DNA from: Climacteris rufus
Lineage: Eukaryota; Chordata; Aves; Passeriformes; Climacteridae
Assembly (NCBI GenBank): GCA_013398175.1
Contig: VZRZ01001237.1
Coordinates: 1 to 64,000 of the forward strand
DNA length: 64,000 nucleotides
Reading direction: 5' to 3'
The notes beneath the pieces were generated by a model. The model did no database searches and was not told the origin of the DNA. It saw nothing but the letters and a program-made list of their open reading frames with translations. Below, piece after piece: positions 1 to 12,084 of the stretch (the stretch's first letter is position 1; every line of letters starts with the position of its first letter). The position numbers and the translations under genes were made by a program.

Positions 1-211
1 GTTGGCCAGGGCTAAACCACTACGGGCCAGTTTGGGTGAGCTATCTCAGCTGCCTCCTGACTGTTTGTGCAGCTCCTCACTGAGAGAGCATAGGAAACTG
101 AAAAGTCCTGGACTTACTTAGGGTAAGCACTGCTCCGCAACAGCCAAAACATCAGTGTGTTGTCAACATTATTATCATAATAAATCTAAAAACCACAGCA
201 CTTTACCAACT

Positions 212-257
212 ACTATCGCTGGCTCCAGGGGCCTGCTCAAGGCGACTCAGCGATAGT
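212..257. repeat. 10-bp perfect inverted repeat at an LTR end
   Basis: ACTATCGCTG at 212-221 and its reverse complement CAGCGATAGT at 248-257 form perfect arms around a 26-base GC-rich loop. The left arm overlaps the last two bases of the target-site duplication and the LTR terminus; the right arm is inside U5. It may be chance or a family feature. Confidence 0.6.
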
Positions 258-855
258 TCGGGAGTGACCCTGGTAGCGCGGGGGCTGCAGTTTGCAGTTT
301 TCCCAAACACAGGGTTTCCTCTGGCGGCTGGTTTAATGTTGGCTCCTCTGGATGAGAACAAGCCCCAGGCCGATGTCGTGGGTGCAGGCGAGAATAAAGT
401 CCAGAGAGAAGGGCCTTGGTGTGATTTCCAGCTCTTTTATTCCTGGGGAAGGCAGCAGGGAAGGCAGGAGAGGGTCCCGGGTCCAGGAGAGGCAGCATGA
501 GGATCGAGAAGAGCTGAAGGCTTCAGGGACCAAAGGCAAGCAAGGGCAAAACACAGGGATATTTATAGGGACTCAGGCAGGGGAAAGTAACCAATTGGGG
601 TACAAGGATTTACATGTAACCAATAGTGAACCAAACAGCAATGAAGTTTCTAGAACTTAACCTTATACAGAATATGAGGTAGTAAAATAACTATCCAATG
701 AACAGAAACATGTAAGCTAAGTTGCAAGGGATGCTGGGGGTGAACCAAAAAGCTCACCCTAACAAGGGAGTGTGACTCAGACAGTGGCAGGCTCAGGCTG
801 CTTCCCGCAGTCTTGAGCCTCTGTGGCTGTGGCTTTTGTCACATACACTGCCACA
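214..855 (-). mobile_element. Solo LTR of an endogenous retrovirus, nested in an older LTR
   Basis: This 642-bp unit is flanked by a perfect 6-bp target-site duplication AACTAC (208-213 and 856-861), and the older LTR resumes immediately on both sides. Read on the minus strand it starts TGTGGCAG at 855, has a CCAAT box at 594-598, a TATA-like TATAAAT at 561-567 and a polyadenylation signal at 436-441. It ends CGATA at 214, so the usual terminal CA appears to have mutated to TA. A 6-bp duplication is typical of ERV2/ERVK-like integration. There is no second LTR, primer-binding site or gag/pol/env sequence next to it, so it is a solo LTR left by recombination. U5 shares the ATTAAACC block with the LTRs at 9800 and 19311, suggesting related families. 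Confidence 0.7.
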
Positions 856-1206
856 AACTACTAGGAAGAAAATTATCCCAGTCAAAAGCAGGTTTGTGCA
901 TGAGGAATACTTGTGGCAAGCAGCTGTATTTCATCTGCCCTGAAATTTCAGAGTCACTCAGAAAGTACTTTCCCATCTGCCCAGCTCACAGGATGCAGTA
1001 CAAAATAGTAGAGAGAAGTAGGATACAGAAGTTGTAGCGTGACATCCCATGGTCCCTTATTCCTCTTAATTGCCCTGCTCAAGGTAACAGTGGGTAGTAA
1101 ATTAGTGATTGCAGTCAGAGCCAAGGCAATAAATTAAATCTTTGTCAGGGAAATTGAGAAAAGATATTCCCTTTTCTTATAATATAAGCATACAACAGTG
1201 GGTTTT

Positions 1207-1265
1207 GTGAAAGAGAAGAGAGATAAGAGAGAAGGAGAGAGAAAGAGAGGAAGAAGGGGAAGAAG
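1207..1265 (+). repeat. GA-rich polypurine tract
   Basis: Almost uninterrupted purines built of GAGA and GAAG units. Low complexity; the open frames across it are artefacts. Confidence 0.8.
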
Positions 1266-1425
1266 ATCACCAGTCCTGGCTCCAACATCAATTCAAAAGA
1301 TATGGCATCCAGGGTCCTGGGGTGCATGCCCAGGCTTCATGGGGCAACCCATGGGGTGGCAAGTTACTCGCTTTCTATGTAAGTTAGCTACCATGCACAA
1401 TCCATTCTTCTAGACCTTTTAGGGG

Positions 1426-1457
1426 TAGACTTCTAGAAGTCTAGACTTCTAGACTTC
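1426..1457. repeat. TAGACTTC direct/inverted repeat cluster
   Basis: An 18-bp perfect palindrome (TAGACTTCTAGAAGTCTA, 1426-1443) runs into two more direct copies of TAGACTTC at 1442-1449 and 1450-1457. A related TCTAGACC lies at 1409-1416. An 11-C run follows at 1481-1491. Confidence 0.85.
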
Positions 1458-3734
1458 AGGGGTATTTGGCAGTCATGATTCCCCCCCCCCCATTTGTTAA
1501 CCTTTTGGTCTACAGTCCATGCCCACTTTTTGACTCATGTCTGTGCTTGCATTGTACTCTTTCTTATCTCCAGGAGCCAGAACAAGGACATTTGTCACAA
1601 AAAGGTGTTGCCCTATTTCTGTATTGCCTCCTTCTCCAGCCACATCCTGTTCTTTCTCACAGTGTGTTCTTACCAACAATCCTTGGTTGGCTCCACGGCT
1701 ATCCAGCTATCAGTGTTTGAGGCATACATATCTTATAGGTTTCTACATTGCCCACTGATCATGGAATAACTAAGGCTCACTAACTGTTCAAGAGAAACAA
1801 AGGAACTCACCAACCAGAGCACTGGAATCAAAACTCCTTTCCATCATGAGATATAGCTATCACTAGTATAAAGACCTTCAAATTAGCCATGCAGTTACTC
1901 AGTTCTGGCAAACAAACAGACAAAATTCATGTCAAAACTGAGTCCCATAAGGACCTTTTCTGCCAGGGTTAAGAATTTGGAAAAGTAAATTAATAAGAAA
2001 TTTCAAGTTGTAGAGGCTGAAAATTATGCCTAATATAAAATATTTTAGGAATAAGGAATTTATAAATAATTGAACCACTAAGAGTAAAACAAAGATTAAT
2101 GTAGCTGGTAATGTTAAACCATTAAAAAATGGAAAAGAGAGAGGTTTTTTACAGCTTTAATTTCCTGAAGCTACAACACAAAGGACTATTTCAAAATTTT
2201 CCTTGATCTGTTATAATGTAAAACAAACAGTTTGAATTTTACCTTCCTCATCCTTATAAAAATCAGAGGAAACTGTATGGAGTCGATGCAATTTCTCTGG
2301 GGTAAAACTAGGATGTTAATGGTTCAGATAAAATGGTATAGTGCAGTGAAAAGACATTCAAGGAAGGAGAGAAACATTAATTTTGAATTTTAGGCACTAA
2401 TATACAAAAATGATGGATCTCAAATAACATTTGAAATCATTTTCTCATTATATTTCCTTGTCAATGCTGTCATTATTCACTGGTCTTGTCTTTCTCACTA
2501 AGTTATTTCTCTTTGATATGTATCTACATCCACAGATCAGAATTTTTACTCTACACCACAGAGACACATAGACCAGTGATGGCCTCTATCCCTTCACCAC
2601 CACATGGACCCTGGGGAACAGGAAGCTCACTCCCACTATTGGATGTGCCAGACCCAACTGGGGGTCCATTATCTTTTTGTTATGTCTCCACTGCAGACTC
2701 TGCTTGCTACACTGTCAACATAGAGACATTTTTATTTCCCACACTAAGGGATTGTTTTTTAAAAATATTTCTGACTTTCTATATTAGACTTATGGCCTAG
2801 GCCTGAAAAGGCCTTCTAGTCATGTAGCCTCAGGACAATCTCTTTGATTTTCTTTGTATCTAAAGCCAAAAAGCAGTTGTCACAAGGCTTTTTGTCACCC
2901 TCCAATTTTTCTTCTCCAATTAATACCAAAGTGTGAGGTTACACATTGCACAAATTTTCTGTGTGTCTTTGTTTTCCAGATCATCTACACTAATGTAGTC
3001 ATTTAGAGCTGGACAGATGTAGGCAAGGTCTCCTTTGTCAGGGAAGTGCTTTAGGGTAAGTTTCACCCCATGACATTATGACATTATAATTGGACCTTAT
3101 ATCTACAGATTAATTTGGTTTTGAAACATACAGTTAAAAAAGAAGTATATAAATGAATGTCTTTTGCATGTAATTTACCAAGCATCCTTTTTCATAATGT
3201 TTTCTCTGTTTCAATCTTCAAAATATATTTAAAAACAAAAAGTTCTATTCTGTTCAGAATTGTCTGAAGAATTACTTTTAGCCTGATTTACTGGGGTTTT
3301 ATGTGAATAAATATTTAGGGAGGAGTGGTGCAGTGTTTAACATGGATAAACTTCCTCTAAAAGTAAGTTTCTATATTTCATGTTCTGTATTTGCTTTAAA
3401 TTAATCTCCTTTTGTGTTCTCATAAACCCCCACCCTATTTTTGCAAATAAAAGAGTCACATTTTGGTCCGTACTTAGAGCACTCACTGATCATACAGTAT
3501 AAACAGCGAAAATAAGTTACTTCCTACTACTCATTTGTAAGTCTATAAAATCCTGTGGTTAATTTGAAAATCACAATGATAAGTATGATGATGTTATAAA
3601 CCACAGTTGACATTTCCAAATATGTGCTATCTATCTCAATTTTGAGCATTGTGAAGTGTGCATTGTGTGTGCATTGAAAGTTCATTTAATACAATTATTT
3701 CTTGAAATTCAACTATTTTATACAACTATATCTA

Positions 3735-3841
3735 GATCTATCTATCTATCTATATCTATATGATAAATGAGAGTAGATTGATAGATAGATTGCTAGATAG
3801 AATAAAAACAGTTAATTCTCCTAATATATATATATATATAT
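3735..3841. repeat. TATC / GATA / TA microsatellite cluster
   Basis: A (TATC)n array near 3735-3756, an inverted (GATA)n array near 3778-3800 and a (TA)n run at about 3825-3841. The TATC and GATA arrays are reverse complements and could pair as an imperfect hairpin. Confidence 0.85.
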
Positions 3842-6829
3842 GTAAAATTTAAATGAAATTATGATTAACAGGTAACTTTAAAACATCCAGCAAGCAAATG
3901 CTCCGTGAAGAACTGAAAGACAAAATAAAAATAAGTACCATTCTATAGCAGAAAAATGTCTATACTGTACATTCTTCCTGTTCTGGCTGTTGTGTATTAT
4001 ATCATCCTGAACAGAGTAGAAATAGTAGCAGAAGCTACTCTAGTTAATCTACAAATATAATTTTGCTATGGCTTTTCTGTACTTAAAATGAATAAGTGCT
4101 CCAGAGCACATTCATAAATACAGATGGTACTATATTAAGGAAGGAAGGGGGAAGCAACTGTTAAGAACATGACTTGTTTTCTACAAACAAATCTTAATAA
4201 CGTAAAACAGACGTCAAAGACTCAGTTAATGCAGAGGTATCAGCAAGTGGCCTAGGATATCTAGAATAAAATATGCAGTTAGGTAAGTCACTATAGTAAG
4301 CATTGATATTTAAAATCGCAGAGAGAATGTGTCTCTGAAAGAAATGACAGGTAAGACCATATAAATATGCTCTGTTTCACTTATTTCACTGATCTTGATT
4401 CCAGTAAAGGACTTCCAGCACTAATTCTCAAGTCACAGCAGTGACCAGATGATGTGAAGGTAAATTCTCAAATAAGAACTCTTAATTCAAAGAACAGTGA
4501 TGTGATCTCTATGACAAGATTTGCTTCTAAAGAGACAAAAAATATGCTAAAACCAAAGGAGCTGAAGAAATCTGTCCTGAATAAGAATTTTAAAGAGTGT
4601 CAACAATGCTGGTGCTCTCAATATTTTATAAACAAGAATGTTTATAATAATTTAATAATCTTTATAATATATCATCTTTTGTGTTCTTGTGGGTTCACTA
4701 TATATAACAGATCATCACTTGGCTTCTTCTGTCAAAATTATTGCCAACTTACATAGAGATGTCCTTCAAAAAGACTTTTGTCATAAGAGGGAGCTGAAAG
4801 AGAACTTTGTTTTACCCCTATTATCACAGGGAGAAATAATAAACAAACAATACAGAGGGTGGTGAATCATAACTTTTCATTTTATTCAGAATTATTCCCC
4901 ATGAACTTTTAAGAGGTATTCACTGAAATTCCTAGGAAACTAAATGCCAGGGAATTTGAATATATGCTATTACATGGAGTCTTCTGAAAGTGCCAGAAGC
5001 TAACTTCTGCCACGAAACAATACAGGAAGATTCATCAGTAAAGTATCTGGGTAACTTTTTCCTCAGTTTAGAGGCACTGATTGTTTTAAATATTACATCT
5101 TATTGGGTCACCTGTTCTTTAGTATGGGTTCTTCAGGTGGCTTCAATTCTGATCTCCCTCAGTTCCCCCAGTACCTGCTTTGAGGTTAAAGTACTTGAGA
5201 GAAGACAGATTGCCAGTGAAAACAGGCAAATGTCTTCCCCATGCTGATTTTCACTAGTACTCCTGTCTCATGTATTGCAAGAGAGAAGTGTATTCTCTCT
5301 CCTTTACTGAGAAGTGTATTTGCCGAAACCCATCTTATAAATCTTTACCTTTGTTGCCAAATTCCACTCCAAATTATTCTTATCTTTGCTGATCCCATCA
5401 TTATATAACCACAGTGTCCCAGTAGTTTTCGTAGGATGCATATCTTTGGTTCCCCTACCTGTGCATTTCCTTCTTATACTTTAGTTTGTCCAGGGGATCC
5501 TTACTCAGCCATGCTGGTCTCCTGCCTTCCCTACCTGATTTCATACATATGGTAATCAAAGAGTTCCTAAGGTCTAAAAAAAAATGTACTTAAAAGACCT
5601 GACAGCTCTGTTCTGCTGCTTTATCCTTGAGAGCAGTTTCCCAAGGAGGTCCCAATCACTATACACTATTTATTCAACAATGTGTTGGAGAAGAATGGTA
5701 GCCAGCTGACCACACAAAACAAAAGCTGGGGCATAATAATTAGATCAGTAGTAAGTGAAATTCATTGTGTGTAGTTCTGTATGTGTTGTTGAATGAGTGA
5801 ACGTGACCTTCTAAAATGTGGACTTCTAAAATTGTCTCTTCACTAATTCCTTCCAAATCTGCAGATCATCTTAGATAGAGTTTTTAATGCAAATCTTTTT
5901 TGATCACTTTGTACAGAAGTACTGTTGTTATTAAGAACATTACAACATATCCTGACTTTGAATTCAGGTGTACTATGGGAGATAATGGATTATACAGTGA
6001 ACATCTAAAGGCCTCTAGGCATGTTATATCTGGGTAAGTAAACCATAATTGAAGAGCACAGATCTACACAACATTTATCTTCACTATATTTAACTAGTAT
6101 ATAGCTAGCAGATAATGGGAATCTAACAGTATTTATCTCTGTATTAGACCTGTTAAGATTCTGTGGTAAAAGCCTGCGGAACTCTTCTCTTTGCACCAGA
6201 CCAATGGATATCTTGTACAACAGTATTTCTTGTGAATTTTCCATTGTTGAAGTTTTTTACTTAATCCTTTAAGGTACAAAGATCAAATACTACATTTAGT
6301 AAGTTTACCACATCTAAACCTTAATCAGTTCCACTCTGATGGCAGTGCTGCAAGAAAAGGAATTATTTCTTTCTTCTTGCTATTTCTAATGTACCATGAT
6401 ATAACATTCAGACACAAAATTAAGAGAGAAACTGAATGACCTTTCTTCCTTTTCTAATTGTTAATTTCATCACATAAGATTTTTTTTTTCCTTCTATGAC
6501 TGCCCTTTTGTTTTTAGAATATTCTATGTGTTTTGCATTTTTCTTGCCCAGCATTACTGTTGAATTGAGGAGGGGAAACTGAAGGGAGTTCTGAACTGAC
6601 TTTGATGCCAAATTCTAGCTTTAAAAGACTTGCTTATGGTCTAAGAATTTACAAAGGCTACTAAGTAGAAGAGATCTTACAGGACTGCAGAGTAGATATT
6701 TAGTTTGCTCTCATCTTAATATTGAAACATCTCCTACAGGGAAGTGGAAAACATAGGTAAAATTCATCTCTACATTATTAAAAAAAAGGACTTGAGTTAC
6801 CAATGAATTTGTTTGAAAACAAACAAACG

Positions 6830-7309
6830 AAAAATAATGAAATATTAACATAATAATATATGTATGTTAATAACAATGTTTATAAGAATAAAAATTGCAC
6901 TTAGAGAGGCAGAGAGAGGCACTTACAGAACCCAAGGGAAAAAAATGATGCATAATGACTGCTCACCAACTGACCTATTCCCAGCTCATTCCTGAGCAGT
7001 GATCAGCCCCTACCAGTCAACTCCCCCAGTTTATATGCTGAGCATGACATTCTACGGTATGGAATATCCCTTTGGCCAGTTTGTGTCACCTGTACTAGCC
7101 ATGTTCCCTCACAGCTTATTGTGCCACTCCTCACTGGCAGAGCATGACAAATGGAAAAGTTCTTGATTTAGGGCAAGCACTCTCTAGGAACAACCAAACT
7201 ATCCGTTTCTCATATTATTCTCATTCTAAATTAAAAAAAAAAAAAAAATCACAGTATTGTACCAGCTACTAAGAGGAAAATTAATTCTATCCCAGCTCAA
7301 ACCAGGACA
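6830..7309 (-). mobile_element. ERVL-like avian LTR, minus orientation
   Basis: Read on the minus strand it begins TGTCCTGG at 7309, runs through the U3 block also seen at 1-213, then the sequence CCAAAGGGATATTCCATACC, a TATA box (complement of TTTATA at 7030-7035) and a long R/U5-like part rich in AATAAT-type triplets down to about 6830. The stretch between the CCATACC motif and the TATA box corresponds to the intact CRE in the 27950-28395 copy but is mutated here. The 3' end is ragged, so no target-site duplication could be defined. No coding sequence is attached. Confidence 0.6.
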
Positions 7310-7353
7310 GAATGTTGCCCTGACCTGGGTGCAGCATGTTGGTGCAGAATGTT
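7307..7353 (+). repeat. Short tandem repeat beside the LTR end
   Basis: Two adjacent 13-bp units GGTGCAG[C/A]ATGTT at 7328-7340 and 7341-7353 differ at one base. A partial copy CAGAATGTTGC lies at 7307-7317, overlapping the LTR terminus. Confidence 0.75.
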
Positions 7354-7438
7354 GCACTCAGCCACGTCAAAATTCATATGTATCAGCTCCTCAAGGGTGG
7401 GCACAAGTCATTCAAAGATGACATCTCTGGCTTCTTGT

Positions 7439-7948
7439 TCATGAGTGTATTTTCCAAATAACAATGTCTAAGCCATTATACATCTTGTATTTGGTGGTAT
7501 TTTGCAGACTACACAGAATAGACACAGAAAAATATTCACTTTTCCCTGGGAAGTTTAATTTCTTTAGAGAAGTGGCAGAAATACTCTTGTATTGAACAAC
7601 AGCATAGTCTAATGTTTTTATCATTATCATTTTAACTAGAAGAACTATTATTTGTAATTTCACAAAGGAATTTCGATTAAGAAGATAAATGAGGATTTGG
7701 AGCTGAATAAGTTTGAAGTGTTTCCCCAAGCCATACTTGACCTTTTTCTGTTTACTGATGTGTAAAGGATGAAGACTTCTGTTATTAGAATCAATTTCAG
7801 TACATATCTTATCTAAAATATCATCTGTCCATGATATATTCTTTTGGTTCAGGAATTTATAGCCTGTGTCACCATATTTTCTTTTAATAACTTCTTCAAT
7901 GGACGTGAAGTCACCCAAATACCATTTCTGAGCTATGTAGTAAACTGT
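7439..7948 (-). other. Unassigned 169-codon open frame, no start codon
   Basis: Apart from the NLGN4 exon this is the longest open frame in the window. The frame is open from just after a TGA at 7949-7951 to its stop at 7439. It has no ATG in its first two-thirds, so it cannot be translated as a free-standing gene from an AUG near its start; it would have to be an internal exon or a decayed retrocopy. The predicted N-terminal part (TVYYIAQKWYLGDFTSIEEV and following) is mixed hydrophilic/aromatic and looks more protein-like than the Ile/Leu/Lys-rich middle. No family was recognised. No convincing splice acceptor with a polypyrimidine tract was seen upstream (7950-8000). It lies about 130 bp from the LTR at 6830-7309, with no sign that they are connected. 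It could be chance in AT-rich DNA. Confidence 0.25.
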
Positions 7949-9793
7949 TCAAATTCAACTTTCATCAGCCAGCTTAACTGGAGGGTAGAAGTGAGTTTCA
8001 AGAGAGTGTTAGAGTAATGAGCTCTATTTTTCTACAAAATAGAGGAAAAATAATTATATTCTAAGAAACTGTTATCTAAATCTGAAGTGGATGAAGAAAA
8101 TGCATGAGTAGATGTTACTGTATTTCGAATAACATACAGTGTTTTGAAGACAGGGTTGATCTTCATAAATATCCATGTATATATGAATGCTTGCTTCTAT
8201 CTGTAGGAGCATACAAAAATCTATTAAAAATTAATTCAATTTTACTTTTATATATGTGTAAAATGCAAACCATATAACTTCTTAGTATATATATTCACGA
8301 GCATGTGCGTCTGTATTCTGGTATACACAGATGCTCTTAAATTTACACATTGTTATATATGTTACATACAAATGCATCTGATATATGTACATTATATTCA
8401 TAAGTACTGTTTTAGAAAACTGAATGAGCTCCTTAAAAACTTATGCTTCTCTCTGAGCAGTGTTATTGTCCTAGAATGCCCTTGAAAATAGATCAAAAGG
8501 TTTTCCCTGTAAGTTATGAAATAAGAGATAAAAGGACATTTAAAAGAAAATCCAAACCATTTCAAGGGGGGGAAATAGTACTCCAAGCATTTGCAAAGAA
8601 AACTGATTCTGAATGAAGTATGGATGGAATGTATACATTTGGATCTTTGAAAACAGCATAAATAGCTCAGGAAGGGATGACAAGCTTAACCTTTATTCTG
8701 ACCTGATAAAGATCAGTTTGGGAAATTCAACCTGAATGGTACTCTTAATGCTAGAATCTCACCACTCATTTGTTTTATTTCACCTAAATGCTCAGAGAAA
8801 GAACATCACAAAGAATAAATTCTTTGGATACAGTTATTTCATGTCTGTGCCTATACAGTAAAGGCATGAGCTATAACAGCATAAGCAACAGCAGAAGTTA
8901 GATCAGATAACTGGAAGATATTTTCCCAAGACTAAGAGCAAGAAAGTACAATGGATAGGAACAAAACTTTACCTGAGGAACACACCCAGAAAGAAATGAA
9001 GTTTTCTCAGCCTAAACTCACTAAAGAGGTCAGGTCCTGCACAGATAAAAACAGAAAGAGAAATGTTGTATGCCCTTTCATTTCTTAAAATGTCTTTGGT
9101 CTCAGGGACAGCTCCAAATGAGCTTAACAAAGAGCAATGACAGGCTTCTGGATGCAGTATGATCAAGGAATAGAGAAAACAAGCATAAAAACACCTTCAG
9201 AAGTCAAGCAAGACCTTTTTGAAAGTCTTGAACTGCTAATAACTGTAGTCATTTTATGGTCTCGTAAATTCTTTAGTACTAAGTAAAAAAAAAAATTATA
9301 TTTTGACTCGATAGTCCAGTACTGTTTTGATATACTGTTTTGTATTTATAGAGATATCTATATCTTTGCCATCACCTTTAATTTAATTTCATGCAAAAAA
9401 CAAACAAAAAAAATCCATATTACAAAGCCATGCCATCAGCAGTGCTCACTATTTATGCTTCAAGTTAATTAATTTCTCATTATGTGGAGAACACTTTCTA
9501 GTAGAGTATGGTGTGAAATAGCTATTCTATGACTATCTTATTTCAGGCTGCAGAGTAACTATGCTTCACAAAGAGCAACACTAGAAAGTCAGTCTCCCCT
9601 CACTAGTCAGTCAATTAATTTTTAAATAATTGCTGAATTAAATTAAGAAGAAAAAGAAAACTGAAATGTGAAAGATAAAAATGAAAGGGATAAGAGAATA
9701 CACATTTTCTCTCCTAAGCTAGTACAAAATCATAAACAGAGATATACGTGATAGCAGATACAGAACAGTGTATATCTTATTGAGAGTTTCTAG
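7949..9793. other. Intergenic DNA, no gene recognised
   Basis: AT-rich, no recognised repeat family or open frame of note. Only short A and T runs, for example an A-run near 9286. Confidence 0.55.
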
Positions 9794-9799
9794 CAAAAG

Positions 9800-10374
9800 C
9801 GTTGCAGTGCCTCTGGGGGTAGCCAATGGCCCAGCCCAGCCCTACCATGCCAATGCTGCGGGGGCTGGACCCTCCCCTCCCCATGTCCCCCACCCCACGC
9901 CATCGCAGCCGGGGATGCCATGCCCTGGGCCGCCGTAGGGGCTCCCTGGCCATGGCGGGGGGCAGTCCCCGCCCAAAAGGGCAGCCCATAGGTTGCTCTG
10001 CCGTGTGCGGACAACCGCGTGACTGTCAGTCGTTCCAGTCCTCTGCAGCCGTTGGCTCTCTCCTGACTGCCTTCCCCTCACTTCCCTGATTTATAGGCTA
10101 GCTCATGCCAGTCCTCCCCGTCTTTCATCCACTCCGTGTCCGCGACTTCAGTAATAAAATCATCTGGACTCAAGTGGAAAAGAACCCTTCCTCGTCTCTT
10201 CACTTTTACTGCCTCAATTAAACCATGTGTGTGAGTTCCAGCAAACGCCAACCGGGAAGAAGAAGGCAGCAGCATTTCCCCCCTGGGGGAACTGGGCAAG
10301 GCTGGAATCGCTTTTCTCAGGTCACGGGATTGCTGCCGAAGGCTTCCAGTAACACACGCTTTTTACCTGCGGCA
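9800..10374 (+). mobile_element. Solo LTR (GC-rich U3), plus orientation
   Basis: A 575-bp LTR flanked by a perfect 6-bp target-site duplication CAAAAG (9794-9799 and 10375-10380). It starts CGTTGCAG (the usual TG mutated to CG) and ends ACCTGCGGCA. U3 is strongly GC-rich; a TATA-like ATTTATA lies at 10089-10095 and AATAAA at 10153-10158, 58 bases on. U5 carries TGGAAAAGAACCC and ATTAAACC. It aligns along its length with the minus-strand LTR at 19311-19875 (for example TTGC[A/G]G..CCTCTGGG at the start and CACGCTTT.TACC at the end). The 6-bp duplication suggests an ERV2/ERVK-like element. No internal retroviral sequence flanks it. Confidence 0.75.
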
Positions 10375-12084
10375 CAAAAGATTTCCTCAAAGATGCGTGT
10401 GCGTTACTAATTTTATAGCAAACATTTAATGAGAATGTTGCAATAATCCCAAATTAAGCACTACCAAATCAGGAAAGACTCCAAATTACAGTTCACTTTA
10501 GGTCCAACTATGATCAGAGTGGAAAGGGTTCATTTTCTCTGTTTTTTTCTCTCTTTGCTCCTTGTTCTAATAACATGGCATTTAGATATTAAACAAACTT
10601 TCTAGCACAGCCATTAAAATTTGAAGTGGTGCTTAATTTTTAAAATATGGACAGAATTCTTGTTTTCTCTCTTTTCAATATATTAAAAATTTGTGTTAAA
10701 GTTCTTTTCAGTAACTACAAAGAAAGAGTACATGATACTTAAAATAAAATGCTCCTGTCTTGATGGTGGTTCCTTCCTCACCAAATAATAGGCAAGTGGA
10801 GAGTACCTTTTTTGCTTCTCCAGGAGCTGTTTGGAATGGTCACTGAGAACTCAATGGAAAGAGTTAGCCCTCATGTAAATCCTATTTTAACAGTGGTGAA
10901 ATGTTCTTAGCTGCTGAAATACAAAGAAGTACCAACTGTAGCTCCTTTTTCTTTTTTCTTTTCAATTTTTTCTCAGCTTGGATGTTTTCCTAAACAGCAG
11001 GTAGATGGCCTCAATCTGCCACATATGAAATCAGAGGGAATTATCTAATATAAAGGGAATTATCTGATTAGAATTCTATTCCAGTTTCCTATCCCTCTGT
11101 ACTTTAGAGAAATACATGAAGATCTTACCAATTTAGTAAATTTGATCCTGACTGTTTAACACTTTGCTGCTTTGTATATGTTCTTATGTGATATAAGCTT
11201 TCCCTAATGAGACACCCCATAAAATAGTCATGTTATAATGAGATTCATTGTCTGATGTTAGACATTGAATGAGCTTTTCAATATTTTAAATATAAATTTT
11301 TGTTCTCCTGCTGAGGAAGAATGTCTACTTCATATCTATTTACTTCAGACCTGATCTTCAAAAGATGGAGGTGTAGCAGTATTTCTATCACCCTCTGTAT
11401 GAATTACAAGACAAAAAGCTTGATCTTCAGTGGATTTCAGGGCTCAGAGGAAGATTTCTTTAAAATAGTTAGGAGTCAGAAAAACATCAGGTATCTGAAA
11501 AAATGCTGTAGCAAAATGTGAAAAAGAATGGACAAGTTTATAACAGAATGGCAGCAAGTAGAGCATTAAATATATCAGAGTTCTCTTTCTTTCTACTATT
11601 TCTTCACGTATTTCTAGAGCTGTATAAAAATCACATTTTCATATGTTTTTTTCCAAAAACACCTTGACTGTTAATTGTTCTTGGTGTTTTCATGGTTTAA
11701 TCACTTTAATTCCACTGATGAAAACTCTCTGGGCCCCATTTTTTGTGAGGAATTATTTACAAACCATTTTGTACATCTTAAATTTGTGCATATTCTTTTG
11801 CAAAATTCATCTGTATTTGAGGAAGAAAGGTAATTTACTACAATATTAGCAACAGTGAGCAAAGATTTCTATTAAATAGGCTTACTTTTTTATTATTTTT
11901 GTTTGAGATGAAAACAGCAGAAAAACTAATGTTGAATTTGAGTAATTTCTCATTTCATTAGGTATATTTTGGAATTAGAAAGGTGTGAAGAACTAATGAT
12001 TTCTGCATATGCAAGATGTGAAAGTAAGATGTTCTGTTCAGAACAGTGGCCATGGATTTATTTAATAATACTAAATAGTATTTC

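Larger units (their letters stand above)
1..892 (-). mobile_element. ERVL-like avian LTR fragment, split by a younger LTR
   Basis: Bases about 23-213 and 856-892 match, in order, the 5' (U3) half of the LTR also present at 6830-7309; both read on the minus strand. Shared blocks include GGCCAGTTTGGGT near 25, the GTAAGCACTGCTCCGCAAC stretch near 123 and CTACTAGGAAGAAAATTATC near 859. The second piece carries the LTR's outer terminus. The copy is interrupted exactly where the 214-855 LTR lies, so the two pieces are one older insertion. Bases 1-22 do not fit the expected continuation; they resemble the opposite, 3' terminus of the same family in plus orientation. Family assignment as avian ERVL-type is from memory of bird genomes and should be checked against a repeat library. 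Confidence 0.6.
893..6829. other. Intergenic DNA, no gene recognised
   Basis: No open frame here looks like a protein beyond chance length and no RNA gene was recognised. It contains a GA-rich tract at 1207-1265, the TAGACTTC palindrome cluster at 1426-1457, an 11-C run at 1481-1491 and the TATC/GATA/TA microsatellites at 3735-3841, listed separately where useful. The rest is AT-rich unique-looking sequence. Confidence 0.6.

Noticed and set aside
265..764. A TG...CA unit of exactly 500 bp with near-matching 6-bp flanks (CGGGAG/AGGGAG)
   Set aside because: The host LTR is interrupted at 214-855, with a perfect AACTAC duplication, so the real insertion is larger; the inner TG/CA is chance.
9777..10299. 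Several Gly/Pro/Arg-rich open frames on both strands
   Set aside because: They are shadows of the GC-rich U3 of the solo LTR.
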